Assembly (NCBI RefSeq): GCF_006385135.1
Contig: NZ_CP041025.1
Coordinates: 3,627,501 to 3,691,500 of the forward strand
From: Paremcibacter congregatus
GTDB taxonomy: Bacteria > Pseudomonadota > Alphaproteobacteria > Sphingomonadales > Emcibacteraceae
Length of the DNA: 64,000 nt
Reading direction: 5' to 3'
The notes beneath the pieces are model-generated. The model was given only the letters and a program-made list of their open reading frames with translations. It did no database searches and was not told the origin of the DNA. The first letter of the stretch is position 1, and each line of letters opens with the position of its first letter. The translations under genes were made by a program, and so were the position numbers. This document shows, piece after piece, positions 33,514 through 46,241 of this stretch.

Positions 33514-35883
33514 TTATTCGACCCCTTTTTGGGCAGTTACCAAATCAATATTTTCCACCTGACGCCAGACGAGATAAAAGGACAGGATAGAGCTCGCCAC
33601 CACAATCAGCACCGCCAGACCATAAGTATTTCGATCAACAATCGCCGGCACCCGGAACAATTCCGTATCCAGAGATTGCGCCATACCGGCCACCATCAGT
33701 TCCCCAAGCCCGAGCCCCACCGGGATCGACATCAGAATGATCAGCGCCATTTCGCCAAACAGCAGATAGGCGACCTCGCCCCGGGTCAGGCCCAATACCC
33801 TGAGACAGGCCAGTTCCCGCCCCCGTTCCGACAGGGCGATACGGGCGGTATTGTAAATCACGCCAAAGGAAATCAACCCGGCAAAGACGATATTGGTCGC
33901 CACCATTTTAAGAATATTCTCCCCCATGGTATCTTTGAAAATCTCGCGGGCTTTTTGCAGAATATTCATACTGGCAATGCTGGGAATGTTTTTGATCTCC
34001 TGAAACAACGGGCCATGCCACAACGGATCAGTCATCAGGGCCGCCCCGGTGACCACCGGGCCTTCCTGCAAATACTGATTCAGGCGATCCATGTTCATAA
34101 AAGCACTCAGCCCGATAAACTCTTCGACAATTTCCGTCACCGGAATATGCAGAACCGGCCGTCGTTCCTCCAGAACTTCGGCGGTAATAATGTCACCGGC
34201 CTTCACATGCAGCACTTCCGCGAGCTTGGCCGACAGGGCGATGCCCCGTTCCGGAATCGGCGCCGCCCGCAGGTCCCGGTCAAGAATGCGGTGCAGATCC
34301 GGATCAGGACGCAATCCGGTAATCGCCGATCGTTTGCTGTAATGTTCGGATTTGAGAAAAACCGCAACGCTCCGGATCGGCTCAACCGCGATCACCCCCG
34401 GCATCAGCCGGATTTCCTCCAGGCTTTTGATGCCGCGCGGCTCAACAAAACTCAACCCGATGTCTTCGCGCTGGGTCATGTCGAAATGCACTTCCATCAG
34501 ATAATCAATCGAATCCTCCATAAAAAAGGCGAAGATCAGGATCGACATGGACAGACCAATGCCCAGAGTGGAAAACAGAGTCCGTACCGGGCGACGCTCC
34601 ACATGACGGATAACAATGCGGGTCAGGTGAGAGAAGTATTTCTCGAGCCCGACCTTTTCCATCAGGGTCTGGCGAAACTGCACCGGCGATTCCGGGCGCA
34701 TGGCCTCTGCCGGGGGCAAACCGGCCGCCTGACCGATTGCAATCAACGTACCGAGCACCGCGGCGAAGGTGCAAAAGAACACCGCAAAAACCATCACTTC
34801 CGGCGAAAAGGAAAATTGTAAAATCGGAAAATGAAAGAACTGGGTATACATATTGGTCATACCGCCGCCGAGCCAGATTCCCCCCGCAATGCCAAACAGG
34901 CTGCCAATGACCACAATCATCAACACCATTTTAAGATAATGCAGGGCAATTTCCCGGTTGCGGTAGCCGACGGCCTTCAGCATGCCGATCTGTTCCCGTT
35001 GTGTCGCCACCTGCCGGGTCATCACCACATTGACCAGAAAAGCCGCCACCGCCAGAAAAATCGTCGGGGCAAATAACCCCATGATCCGCAATTGCGTCAG
35101 TTCGTTTTCCACAAACCAGTGGGATTGCTGATCGGCGCGGGCATAGGAAATCAATCCGCCATAAGGTTTCAGAATGATGTCCAGTTCCTGCTTGATCTCT
35201 TCCGGATCGGCGCCCCGGTCCATACGGACCGACACATCATTGAAAGCCCCGTCCATATCCACCGCCGCCTCCAGCGCCCGGCGCCCCATCCAGAATATGC
35301 CAAACCGCTTGTCATCCGGAAACAGCGCCCCCGGCCCCATGGCGTAGACATATTCCGGCGACAGCACCACCCCGACAATCTTCAGAGATCGCTTATGGCC
35401 ATTGATCACCATGTTGACTTTATCCCCCAGATGAAACCCGTGGGCCTTGACGAAGGCTTCATTGGCGAGGATCGCGTCATCCTCGTCCGGCTCCAGCATC
35501 CGGCCCTTGCGCAGATACAGATTATTAAGCAGCGGCTTGCGCCCGTCGGGCAGGGAAATCAGCTTGCCGGTGGCGGGTTCGGCCATATCTTCCACCTGAA
35601 CCGTCACCCCGAAAACCACCCGCGCCTCTACCGCCGAAACGCCGGGAATTTCCCGAATCTGTTGCCGCACAGACAGAGGCGCGCGTTTCAACTGAGCAAA
35701 AACATCGGCGAACTGGTAACGGTCATAATAGACGTCCTGGCTAAGCTTGAGCGAATCCACCACCCCGAACGACATGATGAACGTGGTGATGCCGCAAGCC
35801 ATCACCATCATGATCGCCAGCATCTGGCCCTTGATCCGCCAGATATCGCGCAGCAGTTTCTGATCAAGCGGTTTCAAAATCAC
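33514..35883 (-). CDS. Large FtsX-like ABC transporter permease
   Basis: A 789-residue double FtsX permease. One helix lies near residues 18-40, a MacB-like periplasmic domain follows, three helices lie near 260-400, then a second N-terminal-type helix and periplasmic domain, and three final helices near 665-780. It resembles the LolC/MacB/YbbP superfamily but carries two complete FtsX units. It overlaps the ATPase gene by 4 nt (ATGA) and is 2 nt before the HlyD gene, so the three make one exporter. Known relatives move lipids, lipoproteins or peptides using mechanotransmission rather than alternating access. The substrate cannot be told from sequence. Confidence 0.87.
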   Translation of the reverse strand: MILKPLDQKLLRDIWRIKGQMLAIMMVMACGITTFIMSFGVVDSLKLSQDVYYDRYQFADVFAQLKRAPLSVRQQIREIPGVSAVEARVVFGVTVQVEDMAEPATGKLISLPDGRKPLLNNLYLRKGRMLEPDEDDAILANEAFVKAHGFHLGDKVNMVINGHKRSLKIVGVVLSPEYVYAMGPGALFPDDKRFGIFWMGRRALEAAVDMDGAFNDVSVRMDRGADPEEIKQELDIILKPYGGLISYARADQQSHWFVENELTQLRIMGLFAPTIFLAVAAFLVNVVMTRQVATQREQIGMLKAVGYRNREIALHYLKMVLMIVVIGSLFGIAGGIWLGGGMTNMYTQFFHFPILQFSFSPEVMVFAVFFCTFAAVLGTLIAIGQAAGLPPAEAMRPESPVQFRQTLMEKVGLEKYFSHLTRIVIRHVERRPVRTLFSTLGIGLSMSILIFAFFMEDSIDYLMEVHFDMTQREDIGLSFVEPRGIKSLEEIRLMPGVIAVEPIRSVAVFLKSEHYSKRSAITGLRPDPDLHRILDRDLRAAPIPERGIALSAKLAEVLHVKAGDIITAEVLEERRPVLHIPVTEIVEEFIGLSAFMNMDRLNQYLQEGPVVTGAALMTDPLWHGPLFQEIKNIPSIASMNILQKAREIFKDTMGENILKMVATNIVFAGLISFGVIYNTARIALSERGRELACLRVLGLTRGEVAYLLFGEMALIILMSIPVGLGLGELMVAGMAQSLDTELFRVPAIVDRNTYGLAVLIVVASSILSFYLVWRQVENIDLVTAQKGVE

Positions 35884-36623
35884 CAGCTGATCTCCTCTGG
35901 CGAGACCGGATTGTCATTGAGCTGTACCTCCACCGCCTGACCGTCGGCGAAATGTATCACCCGATCCGCCATCGCCGAGATCGAGGCATTATGGGTAATG
36001 ATGATCGTGGTGGTGCCATATGTGCGGTTGACTTCCTGCAGGGCTTTCAACACCACAATGCCTGTTTCGCTGTCAAGAGCACCGGTCGGCTCATCACACA
36101 GCAGCACCTCCGGTCGCTTGGCCAGAGCCCGGGCGATGGCGACCCGTTGTTGCTCGCCGCCCGACAGTTGCGAGGGAAAATGACGGGCCCGGTCTTCAAG
36201 GTGCACTGCCGCCAGCGCTTCCATCGGCGGCATGGGATCAAGAGAAATATCCGTCACCAGAGCCACATTTTCGAGCGCCGTCAGGCTCGGCACCAGATTG
36301 TAGGCCTGAAAGACAAACCCTACATTATACCGCCGGAACCGGGTCAGTTCCTGTTCCGTGTAATGCGACAGCCGATCATTGTGAAAATACACTTCGCCGC
36401 TGGTCGGGCTGTCCAGCCCGCCAATAATATTGAGAAACGTTGATTTTCCACTGCCCGACGGGCCGAGCAACACCACCATATCACCTTTGGGGATATCCAG
36501 ACTTACCCCGCGCAAGGCCTGGACAACCGTTTCACCAGACGGGTAATCCTTGGTCAGGCTTTCCGTGTGGAACGTGATGTTATTTCGCAAAACATCTTTG
36601 GATAAGACATTATCATTATTCAT
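35880..36623 (-). CDS. ABC transporter ATPase, LolD/MacB type
   Basis: A 247-residue ATPase with Walker [11 protein letters not shown]-loop [17 protein letters not shown], signature [15 protein letters not shown], Walker [14 protein letters not shown] and switch His in IITHNASI. The [12 protein letters not shown] segment is typical of the MacB/LolD group that pairs with FtsX permeases. It is first gene of the ATPase-permease-HlyD operon. A short N-terminal extension precedes the domain. Divergent from it, 153 bases away, is the NhaC-family antiporter gene; no operator was recognised between them. Confidence 0.92.
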   Translation of the reverse strand: MNNDNVLSKDVLRNNITFHTESLTKDYPSGETVVQALRGVSLDIPKGDMVVLLGPSGSGKSTFLNIIGGLDSPTSGEVYFHNDRLSHYTEQELTRFRRYNVGFVFQAYNLVPSLTALENVALVTDISLDPMPPMEALAAVHLEDRARHFPSQLSGGEQQRVAIARALAKRPEVLLCDEPTGALDSETGIVVLKALQEVNRTYGTTTIIITHNASISAMADRVIHFADGQAVEVQLNDNPVSPEEISW

Positions 36624-36776
36624 CTTTTTCTATATCCCCGGTCACAATATATCCCTTTCAGGAAATGAACCCCCTAAACCTATTACGTTAAAGACGGCCT
36701 TGCAAGCCATCAGGTTCATGCCTACAGTGGAAAAACAAAAATAAATTCGGGTGGACCAAAAAAAGGGTTTCTGAGT

Positions 36777-38177
36777 ATGTCGGGTAATATGGAATGGCTG
36801 AGTATTTTACCGCCGCTGGTGGCAATTACAGTGGTGTTATGGCGCAAGGAAGTCATTCTCGCCCTGTTTCTGGCAATTTTCACTTCCGAGGCCTTGTTGC
36901 TGCTGGGCGGCGGAGGAGAAGTTTCCGTCGGCACTCCCCTGTTTGGGCTGCTCGCCAGTCTGGAACGCATCATCAGCATCTTCACCGATATGGGCAACAG
37001 CCGCATCCTGATGTTCAGCCTGATGGTCGGCGCCCTGCTGGCCTTTATCCGCGTATCTGGCGGCGTGACCGCGATGGTGGAACTTCTGGTCGGCAGCGGT
37101 CTTGCCCGCAGTCGCCGCTCGGTCGGGCTCCTGACCAGCCTCACCGGTGTTGTGGTCTTTATCGAATCCAACCTCAGCGTGCTCACCGCCGGCATTCTGG
37201 CCCGCGGGTTGTTTGACAAATTCAGCATGAGCCGGGCGCGGCTCGCCTATATCATCGACAGCACCAGTGCGCCGATCTGTATTCTGATCCTGCTCAACGG
37301 ATGGGGCGCTTATATTCTGGCCCTGCTCAGCGGCTATGAACTGGACGGGTCCGCGGCCGAGATATTGTGGAATACGGTGCCGCTTAATTTCTATGCCCTG
37401 GTGACCCTGGGCATCGTGTTTTACACCATCATCGCTGACAAAACCCACGGGCCGATGACAGACGCCGAAGCCCTGGCGCAGAAACTGGATACCGATCCCG
37501 CCCATGAATATCCGCCGACCCAGGCCCGCTTTATGGTCATTCCCCTGTTGACCATGGTCGGCGGCATGATCGCCTTTATGTTCTGGACCGGCAACGGGGT
37601 TCTTGCCGATGGCAGCGGATCGAAATCGGTGCTTTACGCCACCGCCCTCGCCTGCCTCGTCGCTTACGGGATGATGTTGTGGACCCGGAAATTCAGCCAT
37701 ATCAAACTGGTGGAAATCGGCTTTGTCGGCATGGGGGAACTGTTGCCGCTGGTGACCATTGTGCTTTTCTCTCTCGCCCTCGGCGCCAGTGTCAGGGAAC
37801 TGGGCACCGGGGTATTCATCGCCGGTCTGGTCGGCGACTATCTGCCGCTAATTCTTATCGTGCCAATGTTGTTTGTCGCCGGGGCCCTGATGTCTTTCAC
37901 CACCGGCACCTCCTGGGGCACCTTCGCCATCCTGATTCCCATCGGGGTTCCTCTGATCCAGACTCTGGGCCTGCCGCCGTCACTGGTGCTTTCAGCGATC
38001 CTCGGCGGCGGGATCTTCGGGGATCACTGCTCCCCCATATCCGACACCACGGCGGTATCCGCCCTGGCCAGCGGCTGTGACCTGCTGGAACATGTCAAGA
38101 CACAGCTGCCCTACGCCCTGACCGCGGGCGGCATTACCCTGGTGCTTTATGTGATCGCCAGCGCTCTCATGATTTAA
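36777..38177 (+). CDS. Na+/H+ antiporter, NhaC family
   Basis: A 466-residue inner-membrane protein with about eleven to twelve helices. NhaC-type features include FIESNLSVLTAGILARG, the discontinuous helix DSTSAPICILILLNGWG and the C-terminal repeat FTTGTSWGTFAILIPIG with GDHCSPISDTT. Known members exchange Na+ for H+ or malate/lactate pairs. It ends in a TAA that shares TTAA with the convergent asparaginase gene. Together with NhaA at 55.8-57.2 kb it suggests adaptation to Na+-rich water. Exact exchange substrate is inferred. Confidence 0.87.
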   Translation: MSGNMEWLSILPPLVAITVVLWRKEVILALFLAIFTSEALLLLGGGGEVSVGTPLFGLLASLERIISIFTDMGNSRILMFSLMVGALLAFIRVSGGVTAMVELLVGSGLARSRRSVGLLTSLTGVVVFIESNLSVLTAGILARGLFDKFSMSRARLAYIIDSTSAPICILILLNGWGAYILALLSGYELDGSAAEILWNTVPLNFYALVTLGIVFYTIIADKTHGPMTDAEALAQKLDTDPAHEYPPTQARFMVIPLLTMVGGMIAFMFWTGNGVLADGSGSKSVLYATALACLVAYGMMLWTRKFSHIKLVEIGFVGMGELLPLVTIVLFSLALGASVRELGTGVFIAGLVGDYLPLILIVPMLFVAGALMSFTTGTSWGTFAILIPIGVPLIQTLGLPPSLVLSAILGGGIFGDHCSPISDTTAVSALASGCDLLEHVKTQLPYALTAGGITLVLYVIASALMI

Positions 38178-39193
38178 AAGGTCCAGCTTTCAAAAGCGGC
38201 GCGAATGCCATCTGCCGCAACCTTGTTCATCATCAGCAGTGTCAGCAGGATCTTGGCTTTGCGCCCGTCCAGTATTCCCGCCGGAATCAGCCCGCGGGAG
38301 ATCAGGTCGATTTCCGCGCCGGGGTAGCCGTACGTTTCCCGGAACACAGGGCCCGATCCGGTGCGGGACGCCAGAATCACCGGTCCGGTTTTGACCAGTT
38401 TCTCCAGAGACGCAAGATAGGCTTCCGGCACATGCCCGGCGCCAAAGGCTTCGATCACCAGCCCGTCACAGCCGGCCCCCGCCAGCAGGTTGAGCAGAAA
38501 ACCATCGTCGCCGTAAGACGCCGACAACAGCACCACCCTCGGCAGTCTCTTTTGTGAAGGGATGTTCACCATCGCGCCCCGACGTGGCACTGCGTATAAA
38601 GTCGCCCGGCCCTCTGTCACCCGTCCGATGGGGCCCATCGTCGGCGAGGTAAAGGCCGCCGGACTGCCGGTATGGGACTTTGTAACAAAACAGGCGCTGT
38701 GGATATCGTCATTCATCACCACCATCACCCCGGCCCGGCCCAGATCCCCGGTCGCCGCCGCCGTCACCGCCGCCAGAATATTAGCCGGGCCGTCCGCGCT
38801 CAGGGCCGCCGCACTGCGCAGAGCCCCGGTCACCACAACGGGCGGGGCAATATCCAACAGACAATCAAGCAGAAAAGCCATTTCTTCCAGCGTATCGGTG
38901 CCCTGCACCACGACAAAGCCGTCAACGTTGCCCGCAGTGGCCGCGGCGTTGATTTCCGTCGCCAGAGCCAGGGCATGCGCATAGGTCAGGTTTCCGCTGG
39001 CGATCATCAGGTCCGTGCGCGCCTCGACCTCGGCCACGTCAGCCAGACCGGGCACCGCCCGACACAGTGCCGCCGCGTCAACCGTCGGCACAACGCCGCC
39101 CGTCGCGCTTGAATGAGCAGTATCCGGCGCTGCAGAATCCGCCATGGTGATTGTTCCTCCCAGCAAAAACAACCGTACTTTTGACCGCGCCAT
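38174..39193 (-). CDS. Asparaginase
   Basis: A 339-residue asparaginase/glutaminase-family protein. The first catalytic Thr lies in FLLGGTITM and the second in VVVQGTDTLEEMAFLLD, followed by VVVTGALRS. The C-terminal domain (about 220-339) is present. There is no signal peptide, so it is cytoplasmic (type I-like). Between the nucleophile motif and the next strand there is an Ala/Ser/Thr-rich insertion. Reaction: L-asparagine to aspartate and ammonia. It overlaps the NhaC stop by 4 nt, tail to tail. A TonB receptor gene is divergent upstream, 251 bases away. Confidence 0.88.
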   Translation of the reverse strand: MARSKVRLFLLGGTITMADSAAPDTAHSSATGGVVPTVDAAALCRAVPGLADVAEVEARTDLMIASGNLTYAHALALATEINAAATAGNVDGFVVVQGTDTLEEMAFLLDCLLDIAPPVVVTGALRSAAALSADGPANILAAVTAAATGDLGRAGVMVVMNDDIHSACFVTKSHTGSPAAFTSPTMGPIGRVTEGRATLYAVPRRGAMVNIPSQKRLPRVVLLSASYGDDGFLLNLLAGAGCDGLVIEAFGAGHVPEAYLASLEKLVKTGPVILASRTGSGPVFRETYGYPGAEIDLISRGLIPAGILDGRKAKILLTLLMMNKVAADGIRAAFESWTF

Positions 39194-39357
39194 ACCCTGT
39201 TCCCTTCACTTGCTCAGATTACGCTGTCTTCGCTCATATCACGCCCGATCAAATTGTACAATCACAGGCAAGGATACAGATGACATATACCGCCCTAATT
39301 TTGCCCTAAATCTCAGGATATATGCGGCAGCCCGATCAATATGTGAACGAAAATTTA

Positions 39358-39385
39358 TTGCATAATTGTAAATGTTCAGTATGGT
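39358..39385 (+). promoter_or_regulatory. Candidate promoter of the TonB-receptor gene
   Basis: TTGCAT (39358-39363) and TATGGT (39380-39385) are 16 bp apart and about 60 bases before the receptor start. No Fur box or riboswitch was recognised in the 251-base region between this gene and asparaginase. Confidence 0.3.
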
Positions 39386-39444
39386 AAGGCTTCAGTAAAA
39401 AAATAGACTATTTGGTCAAAAATCCAAAACATACAGGAAACACC

Positions 39445-41709
39445 ATGTCAATGATATCTACACCACAGTTATTTAAAGGACTGTCCGTTTCTGCTCTGGC
39501 CCTGGCCAGCGCATTGACATTCACCACAGCACAGGCAGCTGAAGACTCGGCGATGATCCTAGAGGAAATCGTTGTTACGGCTCAAAAACGTTCCCAGAAC
39601 CTACAGGATGTCCCCTCTTCTGTCGCCACCCTTGGCGGCGAGAAAATGGATGTGCTTAAAGGTGCTGGCGCGGACATTAAGTTTATGTCTGCCCGCGTCC
39701 CAAGCCTTTATATCGAAACCTCTTTCGGGCGCACCTTCCCGCGTTTCTATATCCGCGGCCTCGGCAACAGCGATTTCGACCTGAACGCCTCCCAGCCAGT
39801 ATCCCTGATCTATGATGAAGTCGTTCTGGAAAATCCGATCCTCAAAGGCGCGCCAATTTTTGATATGGACCGTGTTGAAGTCCTGCGTGGCCCACAAGGT
39901 ACGCTGTTCGGTCGTAACACCATCGCTGGCATCATCAAGCTCGAATCTAAAAAACCAACGCAGGAAACCAACGGTTACGTTCGCGCGTCGCTTGGAAACT
40001 TCGGTGCCGTTGAGTTAGAGGCCGCCGCAGGCGGGGCTTTGGTCGAAGACAAACTGGCGGTCCGGATCTCCGGCATGTACCAACGTCAAGGAGATTGGGT
40101 AGACAACACACTCTCAAGTCCGGAAAAGGATCTTGAAGATTTCGTCGAGGCGGCAGCGCGACTCCAACTCTTGCTTACACCTTCTGACGCAACATCCTTC
40201 CTACTCAATGGGCACATTCGCAGTATGGATGGTACCGCAACGGTTTTCCGCGCTAATATCATCGAGCCAGGAAGAGGCGGCTTTATACAGAATTTTAGTC
40301 GTGAAAGAGTACATCTCGATGGCAGAAATGAACAGGCCCTCGACGCTCACGGCGTAAACCTGAAGATCGTCCATGATTTCGATTTCATGACCTTCACCTC
40401 TGTAACCGGTTATGAGCATGGTAAAGTCTTCTCTCGAGGGGACGTTGATGGTGGATTTGGTGGTGTATTTGATGGCCAATTCCCCTCTGGCCCGGGATTT
40501 ATTCCATTCGCGTCTGAATCGGCCGGTGAAATCCCCGGTCTGGATCAATGGACACAGGAGATCCGTTTCTCGTCCAATGATAATGAAATGATCAACTATC
40601 AGGTTGGTGCTTTCTATTTCAGTGAAGATCTGACCATCAATAACTACAGCTACAATTCATATACCGGCGGTACACAAAATGGTTTTGCGGTTCAGAAGCA
40701 GGACATCAAGGCGTTTGCGCTTTTCGGAAACATTGACGTCAACGCCACCGAAGACCTGAAAATCACTGCTGGATTGCGGTATTCTGACGATAAGAAGGAT
40801 TTCACCGCCACCCGCAGCCAGTCGCCTTTCGGGGCACCGAATGTCACGGTCAACAACAACACCAAAGAAGACAACCTGAGCTGGGATCTGAGCGCGATCT
40901 ACACGGCAAATGAGGACATTAATGTCTTCGCCCGCGTGGCAAAAGGCTTCCGGGCCCCAAGCATTCAAGGTCGCATCGTCTTTGGGGACGCCTCTTCCGT
41001 TGCCTCTTCCGAAACAGCCTACTCCTACGAAATGGGCATCAAGGCTGACGTTCTCGAAGGTCGTGGCCGCGTCAATGCGACGACATATTATTATAACGTC
41101 AATGACATGCAGTTAACGGCTGTTGGCGGGACCAGCAATGTGACCAAACTGATCAATGCCGACAAAGTTGAAGGCTATGGTTTTGAGGCTGACATGGAAT
41201 TTCTGGTGACCGATAACCTGGCAACAACTCTTGGACTGAGTTACAATAAAACACAGATCAAAGATAATGCCTTGTTCATCGTACCTGGCGGTTCTGGACC
41301 AACAACCCTTGATCCTACAGGTCCCTCCATCCCTGGTCCTTTCGGCCCTCAGGCCACTGTTTCTCTGGATGGAAATCCTTTGCCAAACTCACCTGAGTGG
41401 GTTTTGAACTTCACTGCCCGCTACAGCGTCCCTGTTGAAGGCGGCGAATTCTTCGCCTACACCGACTGGGCCTATCGCTCCAGCATCAACTTCTTCCTCT
41501 ATGAAAGTGTCGAATTCAAAGACAACTTCCTGCTCGAAGGCGGTTTGAAAGCGGGTTATGTTCATGGCGATAACGAATGGCAGGTGGCACTTTATGTTCG
41601 GAACATCACCAACGATCTGTCTCTGACAGGCGCCATTGACTTCAATAACTTCACGGGCTTCGTTAACGAGCCGCGCAAGTGGGGCATCGAAGCCAAATAT
41701 AACTTCTAA
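39445..41709 (+). CDS. TonB-dependent outer-membrane receptor
   Basis: A 754-residue receptor. The signal peptide (about 1-31) ends TTAQA. A TonB box follows (LEEIVVTAQKR), then the plug domain (about 50-165; FGRNTIAGIIKLESKKP near its end) and a 22-strand-type barrel ending in the aromatic WGIEAKYNF. AGGA lies six bases before the ATG at 39445; the upstream TTG at 39412 is rejected. Substrate is unknown: siderophores, but in such marine alphaproteobacteria often also steroids, sugars or aromatics. A strong terminator follows. The flanking TetR/FadH-type genes could hint at a lipid or aromatic substrate, but this is speculative. Confidence 0.9.
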   Translation: MSMISTPQLFKGLSVSALALASALTFTTAQAAEDSAMILEEIVVTAQKRSQNLQDVPSSVATLGGEKMDVLKGAGADIKFMSARVPSLYIETSFGRTFPRFYIRGLGNSDFDLNASQPVSLIYDEVVLENPILKGAPIFDMDRVEVLRGPQGTLFGRNTIAGIIKLESKKPTQETNGYVRASLGNFGAVELEAAAGGALVEDKLAVRISGMYQRQGDWVDNTLSSPEKDLEDFVEAAARLQLLLTPSDATSFLLNGHIRSMDGTATVFRANIIEPGRGGFIQNFSRERVHLDGRNEQALDAHGVNLKIVHDFDFMTFTSVTGYEHGKVFSRGDVDGGFGGVFDGQFPSGPGFIPFASESAGEIPGLDQWTQEIRFSSNDNEMINYQVGAFYFSEDLTINNYSYNSYTGGTQNGFAVQKQDIKAFALFGNIDVNATEDLKITAGLRYSDDKKDFTATRSQSPFGAPNVTVNNNTKEDNLSWDLSAIYTANEDINVFARVAKGFRAPSIQGRIVFGDASSVASSETAYSYEMGIKADVLEGRGRVNATTYYYNVNDMQLTAVGGTSNVTKLINADKVEGYGFEADMEFLVTDNLATTLGLSYNKTQIKDNALFIVPGGSGPTTLDPTGPSIPGPFGPQATVSLDGNPLPNSPEWVLNFTARYSVPVEGGEFFAYTDWAYRSSINFFLYESVEFKDNFLLEGGLKAGYVHGDNEWQVALYVRNITNDLSLTGAIDFNNFTGFVNEPRKWGIEAKYNF

Positions 41710-41739
41710 GCCTAACCGCCAGAAGAACATGACATACCA

Positions 41740-41766
41740 GGCAACCCCTTCGGGGGCTGCCTTTTT
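41740..41766 (+). terminator. Rho-independent terminator of the TonB-receptor gene
   Basis: GGCA-a-CCCC, loop TTCG, GGGG-c-TGCC (41740-41761), then five T (41762-41766). The extra-stable TTCG loop and U-tract make this a canonical terminator, 30 bases after the receptor stop. Confidence 0.9.
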
Positions 41767-42201
41767 CTATTCTGAACTGTCTTTGATCATATCGAGCATA
41801 CCGGCAGCCTTGATCTTTTCATACATGGCCTCGCCCAGGGCCTGCACCCCGTTGATTGGTCGGATATAGACCTCGAAATCAACAATCTGACCCTGATCAT
41901 TCCAGCGGATCAGATCGACCCCTTTCAGAGAGTATTTACCGATCCGGGCGCTGAATTCCAACGCCCAGCTATCGCCCTGCAACAATTCCCGGTGATAGGT
42001 GAACTCCTCAAAAATATCGATCACAGCGCTTAAGATAAACAAGGCCGCCATTTTGCCCCGGCGCGGTTTGAGATAAAGCGGCGTATGAAAGACCACCTCA
42101 TCGGCCAGCAATGTGTTCAACGTCTCGAGATCGCACCCAAAGACAACCTTGTGCCACGCCTCCAGCCTGGTCTGATCTTCCATTTTCAGCTCCTCCATCA
42201 T
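41767..42201 (-). CDS. NTF2-like (SnoaL-type) small protein
   Basis: A 144-residue protein with the NTF2-like cone fold: an N-terminal helix, LNTLLADEVVFHTP, and strands ending in KGVDLIRWNDQGQIVDFEVYIRP. This group includes SnoaL cyclases, ketosteroid isomerases and many ligand-binding proteins; no catalytic residues can be assigned. Its ATG overlaps the TetR stop by 4 nt, so the two are cotranscribed. Divergent from them is a FadH-type flavoenzyme, suggesting a role in catabolism or detoxification of a hydrophobic compound. The function is not known. Confidence 0.75.
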   Translation of the reverse strand: MMEELKMEDQTRLEAWHKVVFGCDLETLNTLLADEVVFHTPLYLKPRRGKMAALFILSAVIDIFEEFTYHRELLQGDSWALEFSARIGKYSLKGVDLIRWNDQGQIVDFEVYIRPINGVQALGEAMYEKIKAAGMLDMIKDSSE

Positions 42202-42833
42202 GATTTATGCTGAATCAACAGGGTGGCGGCGCACTCACACATATCTTCCACCGGACTGTCGCCGCGATAGATACCGTCAATCATCAGACGCGCCAAACCG
42301 TGCAAGGCCCCCCAACTGACCTGAGCCACCCGCAAACTGTCTTCCCGGGGGGACAAGAGACCGTGCGCCTGCCAGCGCCGGGTCATTTCGACCTGTAGTT
42401 GAAAGGCGGCATAAGCAACCGCTTTCAGGCTTTCACTGGCCTTTTCCTGCTTCCAGATCGCCCGGCCAAACATCAGATCGTAGATTTCCGCATGCTCGAT
42501 CGCATACCCCATGTACCAATGGATATAGGCGCGAAATTGCGCCACCGGGTCCAGGGACCTGTCAGCAAATAATGTTTCCGCCTGGTCACGCCAGGCATAG
42601 AACCCCTGTTCCGCCAAATGGCATAACAGAGCGTTCTTGTCGGTGAAATAGTGATACGCGGCGGTACGCGATACCCCGACCTTTTCCGCCAGCTTACGCA
42701 GCGACAGGGCCTCGACGCCGCCCTCGCGGATCATTTTCCGGGCGGCATCCAGCAGGCTGCGCTGCAGATCACCGTGGTGATAGGCGGGTTTTTCTGGTAT
42801 TCTGCTTGTCGGATTGCTGTCTGTCAGGGACAT
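42198..42833 (-). CDS. TetR/AcrR family repressor
   Basis: A 211-residue regulator. The helix-turn-helix spans about residues 18-65 (GGVEALSLRKLAEKVGVSRTAAYHYFTDKNALL). The C-terminal ligand domain follows (WHG-like SWGALHGLARLMIDG near residue 180), as in TetR_C_33 type proteins. Start: ATG at 42833; an in-frame GTG at 42875 would add 14 residues but would place the start almost on the operator. A perfect palindrome TTGACA-G-TGTCAA lies just upstream, overlapping the divergent promoter of the FadH-type gene, so it probably represses that gene and itself. Confidence 0.88.
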   Translation of the reverse strand: MSLTDSNPTSRIPEKPAYHHGDLQRSLLDAARKMIREGGVEALSLRKLAEKVGVSRTAAYHYFTDKNALLCHLAEQGFYAWRDQAETLFADRSLDPVAQFRAYIHWYMGYAIEHAEIYDLMFGRAIWKQEKASESLKAVAYAAFQLQVEMTRRWQAHGLLSPREDSLRVAQVSWGALHGLARLMIDGIYRGDSPVEDMCECAATLLIQHKS

Positions 42834-42881
42834 GGCGACGTGTGCTTTCTCTATGTTTTCAATCAAGCCTAGCACTCAATC

Positions 42882-42910
42882 TTGACAGTGTCAAATTACG
42901 CTGTTATATA
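42882..42910 (+). promoter_or_regulatory. Promoter of the FadH-type gene with overlapping TetR operator
   Basis: TTGACA (42882-42887) and TATATA (42905-42910) are 17 bp apart, an almost ideal sigma-70 promoter. The -35 is the left arm of a perfect palindrome TTGACA-G-TGTCAA (42882-42894). Binding of the divergently encoded TetR protein there would block RNA polymerase. Confidence 0.7.
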
Positions 42911-42924
42911 TCTAATAGTTATAA

Positions 42925-46172
<3,248 letters not shown>

Positions 46173-46241
46173 ACAGGATCCTTTACAAGAGCCCGTATCA
46201 TCATGATCCACAGACGAAGATCAAGTAAATTGTCGACAGAT

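Noticed and set aside
33529-34821. 430-residue plus-strand frame opposite the FtsX permease
   Set aside because: His/Gln/Arg-rich antisense frame with no hydrophobic or motif structure; the minus-strand permease is part of a tight operon.
39194-39444. Cobalamin or other riboswitch upstream of the TonB receptor
   Set aside because: No B12-box-like sequence or conserved stem set could be read; the region is short and AT-rich. The same check before the CbiX-like gene was negative.
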